Notes: generated from the sequence alone by a model not told the origin. A DNA stretch of 41,314 nt from Mesostigma viride (GCA_009746045.1 RPFO01000079.1:290001-331314), one strand, 5' to 3'. Shown: positions 18,562 to 30,030, counted from the first letter of the stretch. Program-made: numbers and translations.

Positions 18562-18807
18562 AGCTGAGGCAGGCAAATGAGAAGCTAGGGTCCAGTGCAG
18601 GGGTATCGATTGGCTGGTTTCGGTGCGGCAGGGGCATCAACTGAATTAAGCGGATAGTTGTGGCGGGAACCTCTGCGGACGAACCAGTAAAGACGTCTGT
18701 TCGTCTGTTGTCTGTTCGTGAGCTCCTGGCCTTGTCTATCAGCGTCTTTCACCAAGACGTGCCAGGCACTGCATGCACTAATTGGTAGTTTTTGGTCGTT
18801 GGCTGCA

Positions 18808-18845
18808 CGAGGCATGGCATAATTTCCGAGGCATGGCATAATTTC
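18808..18845. repeat. Perfect 19-bp tandem duplication near PEX19 start
   Basis: CGAGGCATGGCATAATTTC occurs at 18808-18826 and again at 18827-18845, about 95-130 bp before the PEX19 ATG. This is a plausible core-promoter or 5' UTR location. A similar ATAATTT follows at about 18859-18865. Confidence 0.75.
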
Positions 18846-18939
18846 GATCGGGGTATTCATAATTTTGCCTGGTGAGCCACGCGAGTATCAAAAGCGCATG
18901 GTAAAGTTGCCGTGTTGTTAGGTTGTATTCCCTGTCGCC

Positions 18940-19836
18940 ATGGCAGACCCGACCTTAGTAGATGATTTGGAAGGGGACGAGCACCTGGATGAAATTTTGG
19001 ACAGCGCAATTGAGGGCTTTGGTAATGTCGATCTCGGCGTTTCAGTAAAGCCGGTTGTTGCACAAGAGGTTCCGAAGCCTGTGACCGGGCCAACACAGGC
19101 TGGTCCGATTGGATTGGGGTTAGGACTTGCGCCAAAGAAGAAGAAACCAGCATCTGTAACAGCGCCTGCACCGGTACATGCCGGAGCTCAGGAGGAGATC
19201 GGCTTGGATAAGCTTACTCAATTGATGAGTTCTCTCCTGGGAAACGGCGAAGGGGAGGATCATATGTCCGCTTTGAAAGGCCTGATGGCAGAGAGCTCTG
19301 CGAGTGGGGCAGACAACGCAGCGGGCACGGACATCTTCAAAGACGCGCTTCGTGAACTAGAAGCAGAGACTAGGAAAACCGTGTCGGCCATGGAGTCAGC
19401 TGGCATGGCTTCCGCTTCTGGACAGGGTGGCCCAGATTCCGGGAGAAGAAGCAGAGACCCTGACACGGAGCGGGGGTTGTCCGACACCATGCAGTCCATG
19501 GTGGACGACATGATGCGGCAGCTGTTATCCAAGGAGATGATGTACGAGCCGTTGATGGAGATTGGCGACCGGTACCCGGGCTGGCTGGAGGCCAACAGTG
19601 GGAAGCTGAGCGCAGGGGAGCTGCGTCGTTACGAGCGGCAGCACGAGCTGATCCGCGAGATCCTCTCCGTGTACGACAGCCGGCCGGGGGACTTCAGCCG
19701 CATCGTGGAGCTGATGCAGCAGATGCAGGAGTGCGGCCAGCCGCCGGAGGAGATTGTGAAGGAGATGGCGCCAGGGATGGAGCTGGGGGGGGATGGGCTC
19801 CCAAAACTGGGGAGCGCCGACTGCAGCATCATGTAG
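18940..19836 (+). CDS. PEX19: Peroxin-19, peroxisomal membrane protein receptor
   Basis: Pex19 is a mostly cytosolic chaperone and receptor. It binds targeting signals of peroxisomal membrane proteins and delivers them to Pex3 on the peroxisome. The single intronless frame is 298 aa, normal for the family. The acidic N-terminal segment (residues 8-27: DDLEGDEHLDEILDSAIEGF) fits the Pex3-docking helix. Residues 50-100 are low-complexity with a KKKK stretch. The conserved C-terminal cargo-binding domain starts near 190 (MMRQLLSKEMMYEPL, then YPGWLEAN, then MQQMQECGQPPEEIVKEMAPG). The last four residues, CSIM (295-298), are a CaaX box for farnesylation. The MQECGQPP wording is plant-like. The start has a strong context (GCCATGG). 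The first half is less GC-rich than the second, with a shift near 19550. Confidence 0.95.
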   Translation: MADPTLVDDLEGDEHLDEILDSAIEGFGNVDLGVSVKPVVAQEVPKPVTGPTQAGPIGLGLGLAPKKKKPASVTAPAPVHAGAQEEIGLDKLTQLMSSLLGNGEGEDHMSALKGLMAESSASGADNAAGTDIFKDALRELEAETRKTVSAMESAGMASASGQGGPDSGRRSRDPDTERGLSDTMQSMVDDMMRQLLSKEMMYEPLMEIGDRYPGWLEANSGKLSAGELRRYERQHELIREILSVYDSRPGDFSRIVELMQQMQECGQPPEEIVKEMAPGMELGGDGLPKLGSADCSIM

Positions 19837-20967
19837 GGACAGTAGGGGGAATCATGCAACGTGCTGGGTGCATGCATCATGGAGGAAAGCGGATGCGGCA
19901 TCCTAGGCGTAGCTTGACATCGGCCCATCCACCACACGTGCTCCTACTGGCATGCACTGTGTGGTTCCCCCCGCCCCACGGCCCTGCCCTGCAGCGACCT
20001 CGCCGGTTCAGCCCTCGGCGACTGCTTGCCCTGCCCTTGAATTTACGGATGCCAGTGTGCACTCGTGTTGGCTGAAGGGCCTGCCAGCTGGCACAGGCGC
20101 CGGCCCCACCACGGCCATTCAACAAGGGGCAGCTGCTGTGCCTGCCTTTGCCACACGGCATTGCAAATCTCGGTGTGGATGGACTTGATTGACATCCGCC
20201 CGCACGCTGGAAGAGCTCATGGATGGGCCGGGACATGCCCATGTCATCGGACATGGTGCGTACTTGGGCTGATGGTGAGGTGGCACGCGCACGCAACTGG
20301 TGGCCCTTCTCCCAACCACGTGCAGCGCCCTGTGTCACGCAGCCCTTGTGTGTGCCGGCTGCTGCCGGGGCGGCTGCATGGTTTGGTTTCTCCTTGCCAT
20401 CCGGCGCAGCATGGGCACTGCATCTGCTGGCATGCAGGCATTGGCCCGCGGAGCCCGCCTGTGGGGTGGGAAATGCTGGCACGCTTGTGCGTGGACGGCT
20501 GTCACATCGCCGTGTGCCCACGGTTTTAGTCTTGGCTACCGGTCCCTGCTCGCTCTGGCCCGCCCCTCTCGTCGCAGTTTCCCTTGACCTGTCGTGGGGA
20601 CCATAGGGGCTACCTGGTCTGGAAAGTGACAGCATGTGTGCCATGTTCTGATCTGCAGGAAGAGCGGTGTCCCTCAAAGTTTGCCTACCAGCCGCTCAAT
20701 TGCCGATGCGCTATCACAGGCTCCTGGGCATCCCCTTGAAGTGGTTTTGCAGGGCCCTCGTATGACAATTCCGTGGACCAAGTGTTCGCAAATGCAAGTC
20801 GATCCACGCAGGAATTTGATTCCTTATTTCTTTCATGGCCTAGGGCAGTAAATCGCTGCTTGCAGCTATGTATTTCAAACTGAAGAGCTTATCTATGGCT
20901 GTGAATCCCACATTCGTCACACATCAACTAGTGAGAATATATGCACATTGCTGCTCATACATGTACC
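19837..20967. other. PEX19 downstream region, no further gene seen
   Basis: GC-rich to about 20600, then more AT-rich. A long minus-strand open frame (20677-19877) has biased, repeat-free composition and no family features, so I read it as a chance frame opposite the PEX19 3' region. No TGTAA signal was found by eye. The retroelement tail begins at 20968. Confidence 0.45.
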
Positions 20968-22521
20968 ATTAATTAATTAAATTAATTAATTAATTAATTA
21001 ATCAATAGACACGTGACTGCGTCACGTGAGCATAAGTCCTCAGTGGGATCTAGGGGAACATGGGATGGAAATCATGGAATGGATGATGTAAGCTATCGAG
21101 GTCCTAGTGACAGGGTTGTAGGCACCACGGCCCGAATCGCTATGAATGCCATACGCGGTTACACGCGGAGCCCCCACAGACTTGGGGGTGGTCTCCTTCA
21201 TCACTACTGGCAATCTATCCTTGCGTACCATCTGCCTCAATATTACAGACAAACCAGGAGGCTGCCCGGGTGTGAGCCCGTCACGTCTTGTGTAGCAAAT
21301 GTCCATGCCGAGTCTAACGCGAAAAGTCCACGGGTGGCGGCCCTGCCGCGCGCGGCCTGGGGCACGCCAGGTGAGGACATAACGCCCAGGCTGGGCAGAC
21401 TTGGTGCCAGCTAGTCTCTCTGATGTGTCTACCTGATCTGTGCGGGCCAGGTGCCCGGCTAGGCCCAGGCGCCTGTGCCTAAGAATGGGGGAAACATAGG
21501 GCAAATCAGCGTACAAATCCTCATTACTAATGTGCAAACCAAAGGGGATGTTAAGGGCCTTGCGCAACATCTTGGTGACGTTGCCGTTGTCCGAGTCCGC
21601 GTTGCTCCAGCTCCTGCGTCAGTACCCAGGTCTCGGCGCCATAGGTCAGGATCGTCAGAATGACGACCTTGAAGAGGTCACGCTTGACGAGCCGGGGTAG
21701 GCCGGGGTTACTCCACCAGGGGCGGTGGTCATGGAGTTGCGCCTACGTCATGCCGATCCGTGTCATCAGGTCGTCCTTGCAGCCGGGAAGCCAACTGCCG
21801 AGTGCTCAGCTTGAAGCGGCCTGAAGTAGGGTAGTTGACCTCGGATTCGTCTAACTGAGAGGCGGAGTGTGGGTGGGGGCCCTGCCATGCCGAGGGCCAG
21901 GGCCTCTGTTTTAATTTGGGGCTGATTTCTAGACCAACCGCCCGAGCCTCGAGCGCCAGGCAGTCCAGCCAAAGTTTGGCAGACTCCGGCTTCTCGATGA
22001 GCGTGATGTCGTCCGCATAAATGAGGTCAGCTAGTTAATTCTGCTTGTTAGTCGGCCCCCCGCTTCCCAAAGCTCGTTCGTGATCACTAGGCCAGGGGCA
22101 TGGCCTGCCATGCTAGCAAAGCGGGCACGTGCCTGGCGCATAACATCATCCACTACAATCATATAAAACAGGTATACGGCGACAGGGCGCAACCCTGCCA
22201 GACGCCGGTCTGCAGTGGACATGGCGGGGTAAAGCCGTGTTGAGTGCGCACCAAAGTGGTCGACCCCTCATACAGCGTGCGGATGACGGTAATCAGGGGA
22301 TTGGGGACGCGAGCGCGAGCAAGGACAGCCCATAGAGCGGCCCAGAGGACAGAATCGAAAGCCTTGATGAAATCGACGAAAATCAGGATGGCGGGAAACT
22401 CGCCAGGTTGCAGGAGAGCGATTTCCTCGAAGAGGCGGCGCGCGACGAAGATGGCCATGACGGTGTTGCGCCCAGGACGAAAGCCGGGCCATTTGACTTT
22501 CCCCCAGGTGACGGTCGACAT
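20968..22521 (-). pseudogene. LINE with reverse transcriptase ORF2, 5'-truncated
   Basis: This is the longest non-LTR retrotransposon copy in the window. On the minus strand, from 22521 down, it encodes GFRPGRNTVMAIFVARRLFEE, then motif A FVDFIKAFDSV (near 22350-22385) and motif B GVWQGCALSP (near 22170-22195). After a frameshift come YLFYMIVVDD and motif C IYADDITLIE (YADD codons 22019-22008), then the thumb (KVVILTILTYGAETW, about 21615-21665) and the LRKALNIPFGLH..RRLGLAGHLARTDQVDTS module (about 21420-21570). The last part is TRRDGLTPGQPPG near 21260. A CACGTGAC hairpin (21010-21028) and a (TTAA)n tail (20968-21002) finish it. No endonuclease domain is present. Frameshifts make it dead. 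Confidence 0.85.
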
Positions 22522-24818
22522 GTACCATGCTTGTCTCGATCACTTCAAAACTATGTATACCATGCATGCAGGACAGCATATGCAAATTTGATTCAATCTG
22601 CATGTGCTAGTCGTTGAAATCCTGGCTCCGTGCCTCAATTTCACAGTTTCTCAGAGATTAATTAAGAGGTAGGTTGAAATTAAATAAGAGGCGTGCCTCT
22701 ATCAAGATATATTGTCGTCAGAAAGCAACAAACGTGAAAACGCTAGCTGCTCAAATCGGAGATTCCGCAGAACACAGAAAGTAAGAAAGCCTAGAAGCTA
22801 CCAGCAAGGAATCGAACATAGGACCTTTGGCATGATGTCGTGGCAGTGTGAGTTTCCTGGTCCGAAGGCATCTAAACAGCCCAACTGCGAAAAACCTCTT
22901 TACCGGAGAGGGGTGCCAATATGTCCGATGTTGCTGAATCTATAGAAGATGACTCACCACTAGACCGAAGTGCACAGGAGTACTACGCACGGACCTACGC
23001 GATATTCTAGTATCGCCGAAGTAGGCTGCCAGGTTGACCACGGCTGGAATCTGGTTGTAGTGTGACGTACAAACCTAGAGGATCGACGTAACCGAAACTA
23101 ACTAATATATTATTGGATGCGAGTTTCTATTGGCATAAATGTTTAGTATAGTATTGTACGATAAAATGTCAAGGGTGACGGAAAGTGCTGAAGTCGCGGA
23201 AAAGTCGTAACTTTCACGAGCCTTGGTTCTTTACGCCGTTGCTGGACTGATAACTCTGACATTTCAGCAGTCGTAGCTCGAATTACAGTCCTAGGACGTT
23301 AAGCTGTACGAGCAACTATTTCAAGTTTGCTTTGTAAGACTAGGGGCTAGTTCTACTATAAAGTGTTTGTCCTTTGGTCGATCCAAAGGCGACAGCGAAT
23401 GCGCGCAGACATGACAGCTGGATGACCGATGGACGAAGGCAAGAGGGCGCGAGTGAGCGCACAGACACCACAAGGAAAGCCACTGGCGCGGTGGTAGTCA
23501 GGTGCGGGGCGATGGTGACAGAGCCACACAGGCCTTCAGGGATTTTAACGCTTCAGTTCGCAAAGTTTCGGACCACAGTCCTGGTTGAATATATAAACAC
23601 AAAGTCTGTCTAGCAGGTGAACTCTGTCCGATGTAATCAAAAAGAGATCAATGAAATGAAAGAAAGCTTAGGACAGTGTCAACCGTTAAACTCCTAAGTA
23701 TAGTGGTGGACTCAATGCCAGGGAAGCCTACTATGCAAGGAACGCCAATGGTGGTCGCGACTGTCATTGGTTTATAGTCTCAAACGCAATTGTCATTGAT
23801 TTATTCTCTGCAATGTTCATAGGAATCTGCCACGGTTTTATTGTCATTTTCATCCAGAATCCTTTTTCAGCCGACGGTCTAATTAGAGGCATGATTGTCT
23901 ACTATGGTCTTATTAATTTCCTTGATTCAGCGTTGCCTAATAATGCGTCTTGTGGGCAGGCAGAAGGCCATGCAAGGCAAGGTGGACGTGGACGACGTTC
24001 ATGGATCGATGAAGATGAAGATGAAGATGAAGATGAAGATGAAGATGAAGATGACGCGGTCGATGACGAAGCCTGGGAGACTTTGTACCTCTCCAGTCAG
24101 CATTTTCCAAGAAACCAAGAATTAAAACTAGCTGGAGGGTACAAAGCTCCACAAGACCATTTTTTCTGGGATATGTTTGGGTACCCCTGAAATCGGAAAA
24201 TTATTAGGATGGGTTTGACATTTTGGATAAAATTGTATTGACGAAGGAGAGAAAGAAAAACATAGGCGACTATAGAGTATGTTCAACGCATGGATCTCAC
24301 ACATTGTGTTTCAATGCGTACAACTTACCAGAACTTACCAGTTAGTGCAGCCGTGTACTGGCTCAAACATCATGCATGCAAGGATTAGTTGCGAGCCAAA
24401 CCTTATGAGGATGCTATCACACATGATGAAGACTGGCCGCTTCTCTGTCGACACGCCGAATTCCTGCATATGCGTGCCTTAATGACGGACTACACAATCA
24501 ACACGATCACCCCCTCTTACCTTCCTCCATCATTCCGCCCACCTTGCACTACACATGTTTGTGTGTTTTTTTTGTTCTTGTTTGTTTTGCTGTTCTTGCT
24601 ATTATTCTTTTTCTTTTACTGAGGGAGCTAGGCTGGGCTGCGCGCTGTGTTTGTTACTCTCGTGCTTTTCTGTGGGCACTTGAGAGACTACCCAAGGATA
24701 GGGCCCCCCACTCGGCAATATCAGCCTTTGCTTTTGTCTAATGTCTACCCTACCATATCTCTTTACAAAAGCCAAAATACCACAAAGGCAGGAGCACAGT
24801 GTCAGACTCATCTGGAAC
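22522..24818. other. Anonymous AT-richer interval
   Basis: No convincing gene. Contents: a tRNA-like B-box on the minus strand near 22808-22816 (reads GTTCGATTCC), the low-confidence acidic ORF at 23813-24190, a T-rich stretch at about 24560-24620, and no recognised transposon ends. The retroelement on the left stops at about 22521 and the next begins at 24819. Confidence 0.4.
23813..24190 (+). CDS. Hypothetical acidic ORF with GATGAA repeat
   Basis: 125 codons from ATG 23813 to a stop at 24188. The N-terminal third is hydrophobic (ICHGFIVIFI, then GMIVYYGLINFL). The middle encodes about seven Asp-Glu pairs from a GATGAA hexanucleotide run (about 24009-24052). The C-terminal third (EAWETLYLSSQHF.. 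to the end) has no known motif. There are no homologous copies in the window and no splice or promoter support. It could be a chance frame over a microsatellite. Confidence 0.2.
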   Translation: MFIGICHGFIVIFIQNPFSADGLIRGMIVYYGLINFLDSALPNNASCGQAEGHARQGGRGRRSWIDEDEDEDEDEDEDEDDAVDDEAWETLYLSSQHFPRNQELKLAGGYKAPQDHFFWDMFGYP

Positions 24819-26860
24819 ATTAATTAATTAATGAATTAAACTCGTGCTCCCATTGGGGAGTCACGGAGCACCGAAGTGCTTTTAATCCCTGCATGTGCAC
24901 AACAGGAAGAAAGGGCAGAGTCTGACCCCCTTTATCCTTCACATCATGCCAGAGCATGCCACAGCGGCAATCGGACACGCTATAGACGATCCGGCAAGTG
25001 CTGTGGGTGGAATAATGACAATAAGACCCATGTGAGCATATCATCAGTAACAAGTAGCTTGGGCAAGTAAACTGATCATAGCCAGGATGTAGCATGGCTG
25101 TACAAGGGCTAAGCTGAGGCTATGGCTGGTTGTGTACCGTGTGTTAGCGGTGCACACATCGACTAGGTATGGTGGCACAGCTAGGCAGACATTCTAGGCA
25201 TGGCTGCCATGGCGGCAGTGACTACCAATGGATACAAGCTAGGGCTGTTATACAAGCTATTCTAGCCGGCCCGTAGCTAGGGGGCGTCCACATCTTGTGG
25301 TTAATCATCAGGTCCCCGCCCCTCCAGTACACCTTGGGCTTCTGGGGGTCCTGCTTGTGGCGGAGGTATTCCGGCCACAGGTCGCGTCGCTGCCAGTGCT
25401 GCTGAGCGGGGGTCAGGTCGTCGTCCAGCGTCCAGGTGAGGGGCGTGCAACCTCTTGCGACTGAGAAAGGAACCGCCGCTTGTCCTCTGACATGGGAGGG
25501 GAAGGTGAGCAGGACTGGTGGGGGAGCCACCTTGTCCCGTGAGTGGGGATATCGAAGGCGGTGGCACCCGCGCAGTTCTACCTCACCTACCAGGCCCATG
25601 AGGGTGAGAAGCTGCATGGTCCTTGAGCTCGTCGGCAAGGGTGGTTGACGTCTCACCTGGCTTCTGGGGGATTATAACGACGCAGCACCACTCGGCACTC
25701 GCGGCGAGCGCGGTCGGTGGCCTCCCGTTGTTCGGCCTGGCGGTGGTCCTCCAGCTCCTGGAGCTTCGTGGCGATGGCGTCAATGGTTGAGGCGGTCGCT
25801 GACCGCAGCACTCAGCAGGTCCGCATAGGAGAGCGGCGGGAGGTCGCCAGCATCCTCGATCGGCGGGGGTGGCTGGGATGCGATGGTGGCCGTCTGCTCG
25901 GCTATATCTTTGGGACCTGTGTGGCCAGGGCCTCGCTCGGTGTGGGCGGTGATGGCTTCAAGCTTCTTCATGAGCACGCCGCACTTCCCCTCCACCTGGT
26001 TGAGGCGGGAGAGCTGGAGTGCAGCATGTGCCTCGGATGCCTGCGCCGTGGTCTGCAGCGCCGTGAGCTGAGGTTGTAGCTTGTGCCGTGCGACCTTGGT
26101 TTCCGTATTGGAGACCTTGGCCTGAGTCCACCGTGTTGAGCTCTGTAGTCATCAATGTCATATTCTCGGCCAGCGGCCAGGTCACGTGCTCCTCCAGGAA
26201 TGCTCGGATGTCATCCTTGCAAGTTGCAGAGGGAGGGAGCCGGTGTCACTGCCGGCTGCGCAGGCCGGACTGGGTTGCTGAGCCGAGCGTCGACGTCACG
26301 TGCAGTGAGATTGAAGAATTGCTGAAGAGGATGGCGAGGCGATGGTTGAATTCTGGCAGGGCGAGGAACTCCCCTAGTCCTTGTCGGCGGGGATGGGCCC
26401 CTCGGGCCCACGGACCTTGTGTTGCAGTGCTTAGTACGGGCATATCTCGGCGCAGTGTGCGTCGGTCAGTCTCAGCCACCCGCTGACCGTAAAGCATGGG
26501 TGGTCTATAGGTATACTGTCGCCATTTGCATGTTTCGTAGCAGAATTTCTTGGGCTGTGGCGAGGCGCTGGGCGATGGGTTCGCTGGCGGTGGGTTTGCG
26601 GGCCCAGTCGACTGGGCCAGGACGATGGCGAGTGGGTTGGGCTGGGAGCCGGCCAAGCTCCTTTTCCAAACCCCGTTTTGCTTTTGGAGTCGTCATAGCT
26701 GCTTGTCACGTGTGTAACAGTTTGGATACTGCGTGTCAGCCGTAACCGATTATACTGGCGTGTGCGTCTTAAAAAGGCGCATCGAATGCAATCAAGTGGT
26801 CTGACCGAATTCGGGGCTCGGACGCAAAAGATCTGATGAGCTCCGCCGTCAGCCGGCATA
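24819..26860 (-). mobile_element. ORF1-only TTAA-tailed retroelement, minus strand
   Basis: This is the most complete ORF1-type unit. On the minus strand: a likely start ATG at 26696 (MTTPKAKRGLEKELG), then a helical middle with PLSYADLL (about 25815) and LQELEDHRQAEQREATDRAR (about 25690-25770). The C-terminal domain follows (LDDDLTPAQQHWQRRDLWPE, then KVYWRGGDLMINHKMW, about 25285-25430). The frame is broken by several shifts. The 3' region shares long blocks with 7677-7985 and ends in the stem-loop CTCCCCAATGGGAG (24847-24860) and a TTAA tail (24819-24840). No reverse transcriptase lies between ORF1 and the tail. Confidence 0.65.
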
Positions 26861-26961
26861 CCGCCGTCAGCTATTCCCTATGCTGTGGTGGGCATAGGTA
26901 TATACGAAATGGGTATGAAGGAGAAAGGGGGTCCCTGCCCTTTGTTCCTGGTGGTGTGCAC

Positions 26962-28020
26962 ATTAATATAGACACGTGACTGAGCATAAGTCCTCAGTGG
27001 GAGGGGAACATGGGATGGAATGGATGATGTATAAAGCTATCTAGGTCCTATAGTGACAGGGTTGTAGGCACCACGGCCCGAATCGCTATTTATGAATGCC
27101 ATACGCGGTCACACGCGGAGCCCCCACAGACTTGGGGGTGGTCTCCTTCATCATTGCTCAGTGCCATCTATCCTTGCGTACCATCTGCCTCCATAATACA
27201 GACAGACCAGCTAGGAGGCTGCCCGGGTGTGAGCCCGTCACGTCTTGTGTAGCAAATGTCCATGCCGAGTCTATCACGAAAAGTCCACGAGTGGCGGCCC
27301 TGCCGCGCGTGGCCTGGGGCACGCCAGGTGAGGACATAACGCCCAGGCTGGGCGGGCTTGGTGCCAGCTAGTCTATCTGATGTGTCTACCTGATCTGTGC
27401 GGGCCAGGTGCCCGGCTAGGCCCAGGCGCCTGTGCCTAAGAATGGGGGAAACATAGGGCAAATCAGCGCACAAATCCTCATTACTAATGTGCAAACCAAA
27501 GGGGATGTTAAGGGCCTTGCGCAACATGCATCTTGGTGACGTTGCCGTTGTCCGAGTCCGCGTTGCTCCAGCTCCTGCGTCAGTGCCCAGGTCTCGGCGC
27601 CGTAGGTCAGGATCGTCAGAATGACGACCTTGAAGAGGTCACGCTTGACGAGCCGGGGTAGGGCGGGGTTGCTCCACCATGCAGCGGCGGTGGTCATGGA
27701 GTTGCGCCCACGCCATGCCGATCCGTGTCATCAGGTCGTCCTCGCAGTCGGGAAGCCAACTGCCGAGCAGCTTGAAGCGGCCTGAAGTAGGGTACAATAG
27801 TTGACCTCGGTGTCGTCTAAGATCTTAGCCTCGAGGCGGAGTGTGGGTGGGGGCCCTGCCATGCCGAGGGCCAGGGCCTCTGTTTTAATTTGGGGCTGAT
27901 TTCTAGACCAACCGCCCGAGCCTCGAGCACCAGGCAGTCCAGCCAAAGTTGGGCAAACTCCAGCTTCTCGATGAGCGTGATGTCGTCGGCATAAATGAGG
28001 TCAGCTAGTAAAGTTGTGCA
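26962..28020 (-). pseudogene. LINE ORF2 relic, second minus-strand copy
   Basis: This is a close copy of the 3' two-thirds of the LINE at 20968-22521. It begins just upstream of the catalytic box (LADLIYADDITLIEK; YADD codons 27993-27982). It continues through EFAQLWLDCLVLEARAVGLE, the thumb (KVVILTILTYGAETWALTQE, about 27600) and the LRKALNIPFGLH..GHLARTDQVDTS module. Indels disrupt the frame. The terminal hairpin has lost its second arm (CACGTGACTGAGCATAAG at about 26973-26990), and only a short ATTAATATA tail is left. It is truncated earlier than its sister, just before motif C. Confidence 0.8.
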
Positions 28021-28105
28021 CATACAGGGATTAAAAGCACTTCGGTGCTCCGTGACTCCCCAACGGGAGAAGGAGTTTAGAAATTAAATTAATTAATTAA
28101 TTAAT
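28011..28105 (+). mobile_element. Short 3' end of a TTAA retroelement
   Basis: About 95 bp: TGTGCACATACAGGGATTAA, AGCACTTCGGTGCTCC, the stem-loop CTCCCCAACGGGAG (28056-28069) and a TTAA tail (28081-28105). It is inserted at, or truncates, the 5' end of the minus-strand LINE. It is the inverted equivalent of 24819-24905. Confidence 0.6.
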
Positions 28106-29575
28106 AGGTATACGCTTCTCTGCGGCTGTCTTACGGAACGGCTAAAGGCGGCAAGGCGCAGGCGTACTTGTGCTGTCAGAGTCTATGACGATCCAACTAT
28201 ACCAGCGCATTCATACCCGGCATTCGAAAGAACCTCCACCCATAATGAACTGGCTTCGGGGAGAAGCTAGAGCATTCAAACGGCATAACAGATGAGTTTC
28301 GATAAAGGCATCAGTACAGGCCGGCCGGCGGATTCAAAGCCACGCAGCGCCGGCAATGGTGCGCAAATCAACAGGAGTTTTGTGCACCTGAGATAAAGAT
28401 ATGGGAGCGCAGTGCCGTGGTGGCGCGTCGCTGCCGCTTATCACTTATGGAAGGCCCGAGCAACAATGTTCTGGCTGCATGTGCAGAAAAGCCTGATGAG
28501 CAGCAGTGATACTGGCGGTGGACTGTACGTGCACGCTGAACACGGGTCGTGCTGGACGCCAACTCGTGGTGCAAAGTAGCAAAGGTAGTGCTTCTTGCAG
28601 ATAAAAGCAAAGTTGTTGGCACACTTGTCAACACGCTTGTCAACACACGTGCCTGATAAAGTCCTGCTTGAAGTGGCCAAGAAGTGCTTCATCCGTACTG
28701 TATAGTGGTGAGCCAGTACGTTAGTTGATGCGGTGGACCTGCGCATGCCGTAGACGGTAATCAAACCTTATGTGAGACGTGCATTGCATTCGTGAATGTC
28801 GGCGGTAAACCACGGGTCCATGGCAAGGGGAGCAAGCTGGAGGTCCGTGCAAATGGCATTGCACAAGTTGCGCAGTGATTTTCAGGCAGCAGTGTATTAT
28901 TCACCTCTTTAGCACACGAGCGCTTGACCCACGGACGAAACTTGGTGCCTTTGGCAAAAAGGTCTCACAAGCGTGTCGCTCGGCAGGATATGCTGAGGTC
29001 AGCGGTCATGACCGGTGCTGTCATGAGGTGGGATCAAGGGACTTGAAATACCGTTGTTGTTGGCAGGGCCGGGCAGGGCCCTGCCAAGATGGTGGCCAGC
29101 TCGGTGGCCGCGTTGTATCGCGGCTGACCTTCCCGTTCAATGCTGAAAACCATTTGTCCCAAGGTGGGAGAGTAATGCCCTGCATGAGGCGGCATTGGGA
29201 GTGCCAAAAGTGTTCCGCACCACGATCGAGCGGCATAGCAGGCTGCCTGCAGTTCATGCGGCAAATGGAGAATGTGGGGCAAACACTGTCAGCTCATCCA
29301 TGCATAGCAGCATGAATGAATGGGGAGATCAATGAATGACGCGTACGCAGTGCATGACTCTGCATTCCCATGTTCACACAGTGCCGGATGATACGTAAGA
29401 GAAGGCCACGCAGACTAGTGGCATGAGAACGTACGGGGGACTTGCACATCAGCTAGGGAACACAACCCGACGGCAATGTGTAAGCTGCCAGGTAAGCTTG
29501 ATCTTAATTCAAGCTGCACGGGCCTTGAGATAATAGGATGCATGATGAAAGTTGCCGCGTTCGGCATATATATAA
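28106..29575. other. Anonymous interval
   Basis: Several open frames of 80-150 codons overlap on both strands without recognisable motifs. One minus-strand frame (28764-28441) contains CKKHYLCYFAPRVGV and several cysteines, but I cannot assign it. A short direct repeat, TTGTCAACAC, occurs twice near 28622-28645. No element ends were identified. Confidence 0.35.
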
Positions 29576-29587
29576 GCTCTTAGCCAC

Positions 29588-29920
29588 GTGGCTGGGGCCT
29601 CCCTCACGGCAGGTTACACGGCGGACCGGGCGGAGCGGGCCAAGCTCCTGGCCTACGGCGACGTCGGGCACCATCGTGTGGTGCCCTTTGTCCTGGAGGA
29701 GTTTGGTGCCATGGGGCCCCTGACCTCCGCCTTCTTCAAGGAGTGTTGCCGGCTCCGGGAGGACCGGCTGGACCTGGAGGGCCAGCGGGCCCCATGGTCG
29801 GCGCGGACCTGGACGTCATATTGGCGTCAGCGCTTGTCGGTGGCGCTGACTCGGGCCATGGCTGACATCATGCTCCGCCGTACGCGGGCTGATTTTGCGG
29901 TGCAGCAGGGCTATTAGGTT
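29588..29920 (+). pseudogene. Retroelement C-terminal fragment
   Basis: About 109 residues ending at TAG 29915-29917. The layout is DVGHHRVVPFVLEEFGAMGP.., a spacer, then WRQRLSVALTRAMADIMLRR. It resembles the C-terminal tail found after the reverse transcriptase in many plant and algal retrotransposon polyproteins (VPFV.E.FG..GP, then W...LSVAL). This is recognition from memory, not a search. No catalytic part is present, so it is a 5'-truncated copy or the end of an element from a group other than the TTAA-tailed LINEs. Confidence 0.45.
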
Positions 29921-30030
29921 CCTCCCGTTAGGCGTTTCCATTGGTCTTATCGTAGTATAGAGCTTTGACATGGCTCTGTATATAGGTTTATAGCTGGGCG
30001 TTTGCTTTGGTTTGAGTGATTTCACTCTGC

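Larger units (their letters stand above)
18033..18939. promoter_or_regulatory. Divergent NUP155-PEX19 intergenic region
   Basis: Only 907 bp separate the two divergently oriented start codons, so both 5' UTRs and promoters should lie here. A plus-strand TATAAAA (18165-18171) is visible, but it is about 770 bp from the PEX19 ATG, so its use is uncertain. An inverted repeat TGGAAGCC..GGCTTCCA (18371-18378 and 18393-18400) and two tandem duplications (listed separately) are the other structures. No ORF here is convincing. Confidence 0.55.

Noticed and set aside
19877-20677. 266-codon minus-strand frame downstream of PEX19
   Set aside because: No family features and skewed composition; it overlaps several equally long frames in GC-rich 3' sequence.
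28441-28764. Transposase-like minus-strand frame
   Set aside because: Cysteine-rich wording looked suggestive, but no catalytic triad or zinc-finger spacing could be shown.
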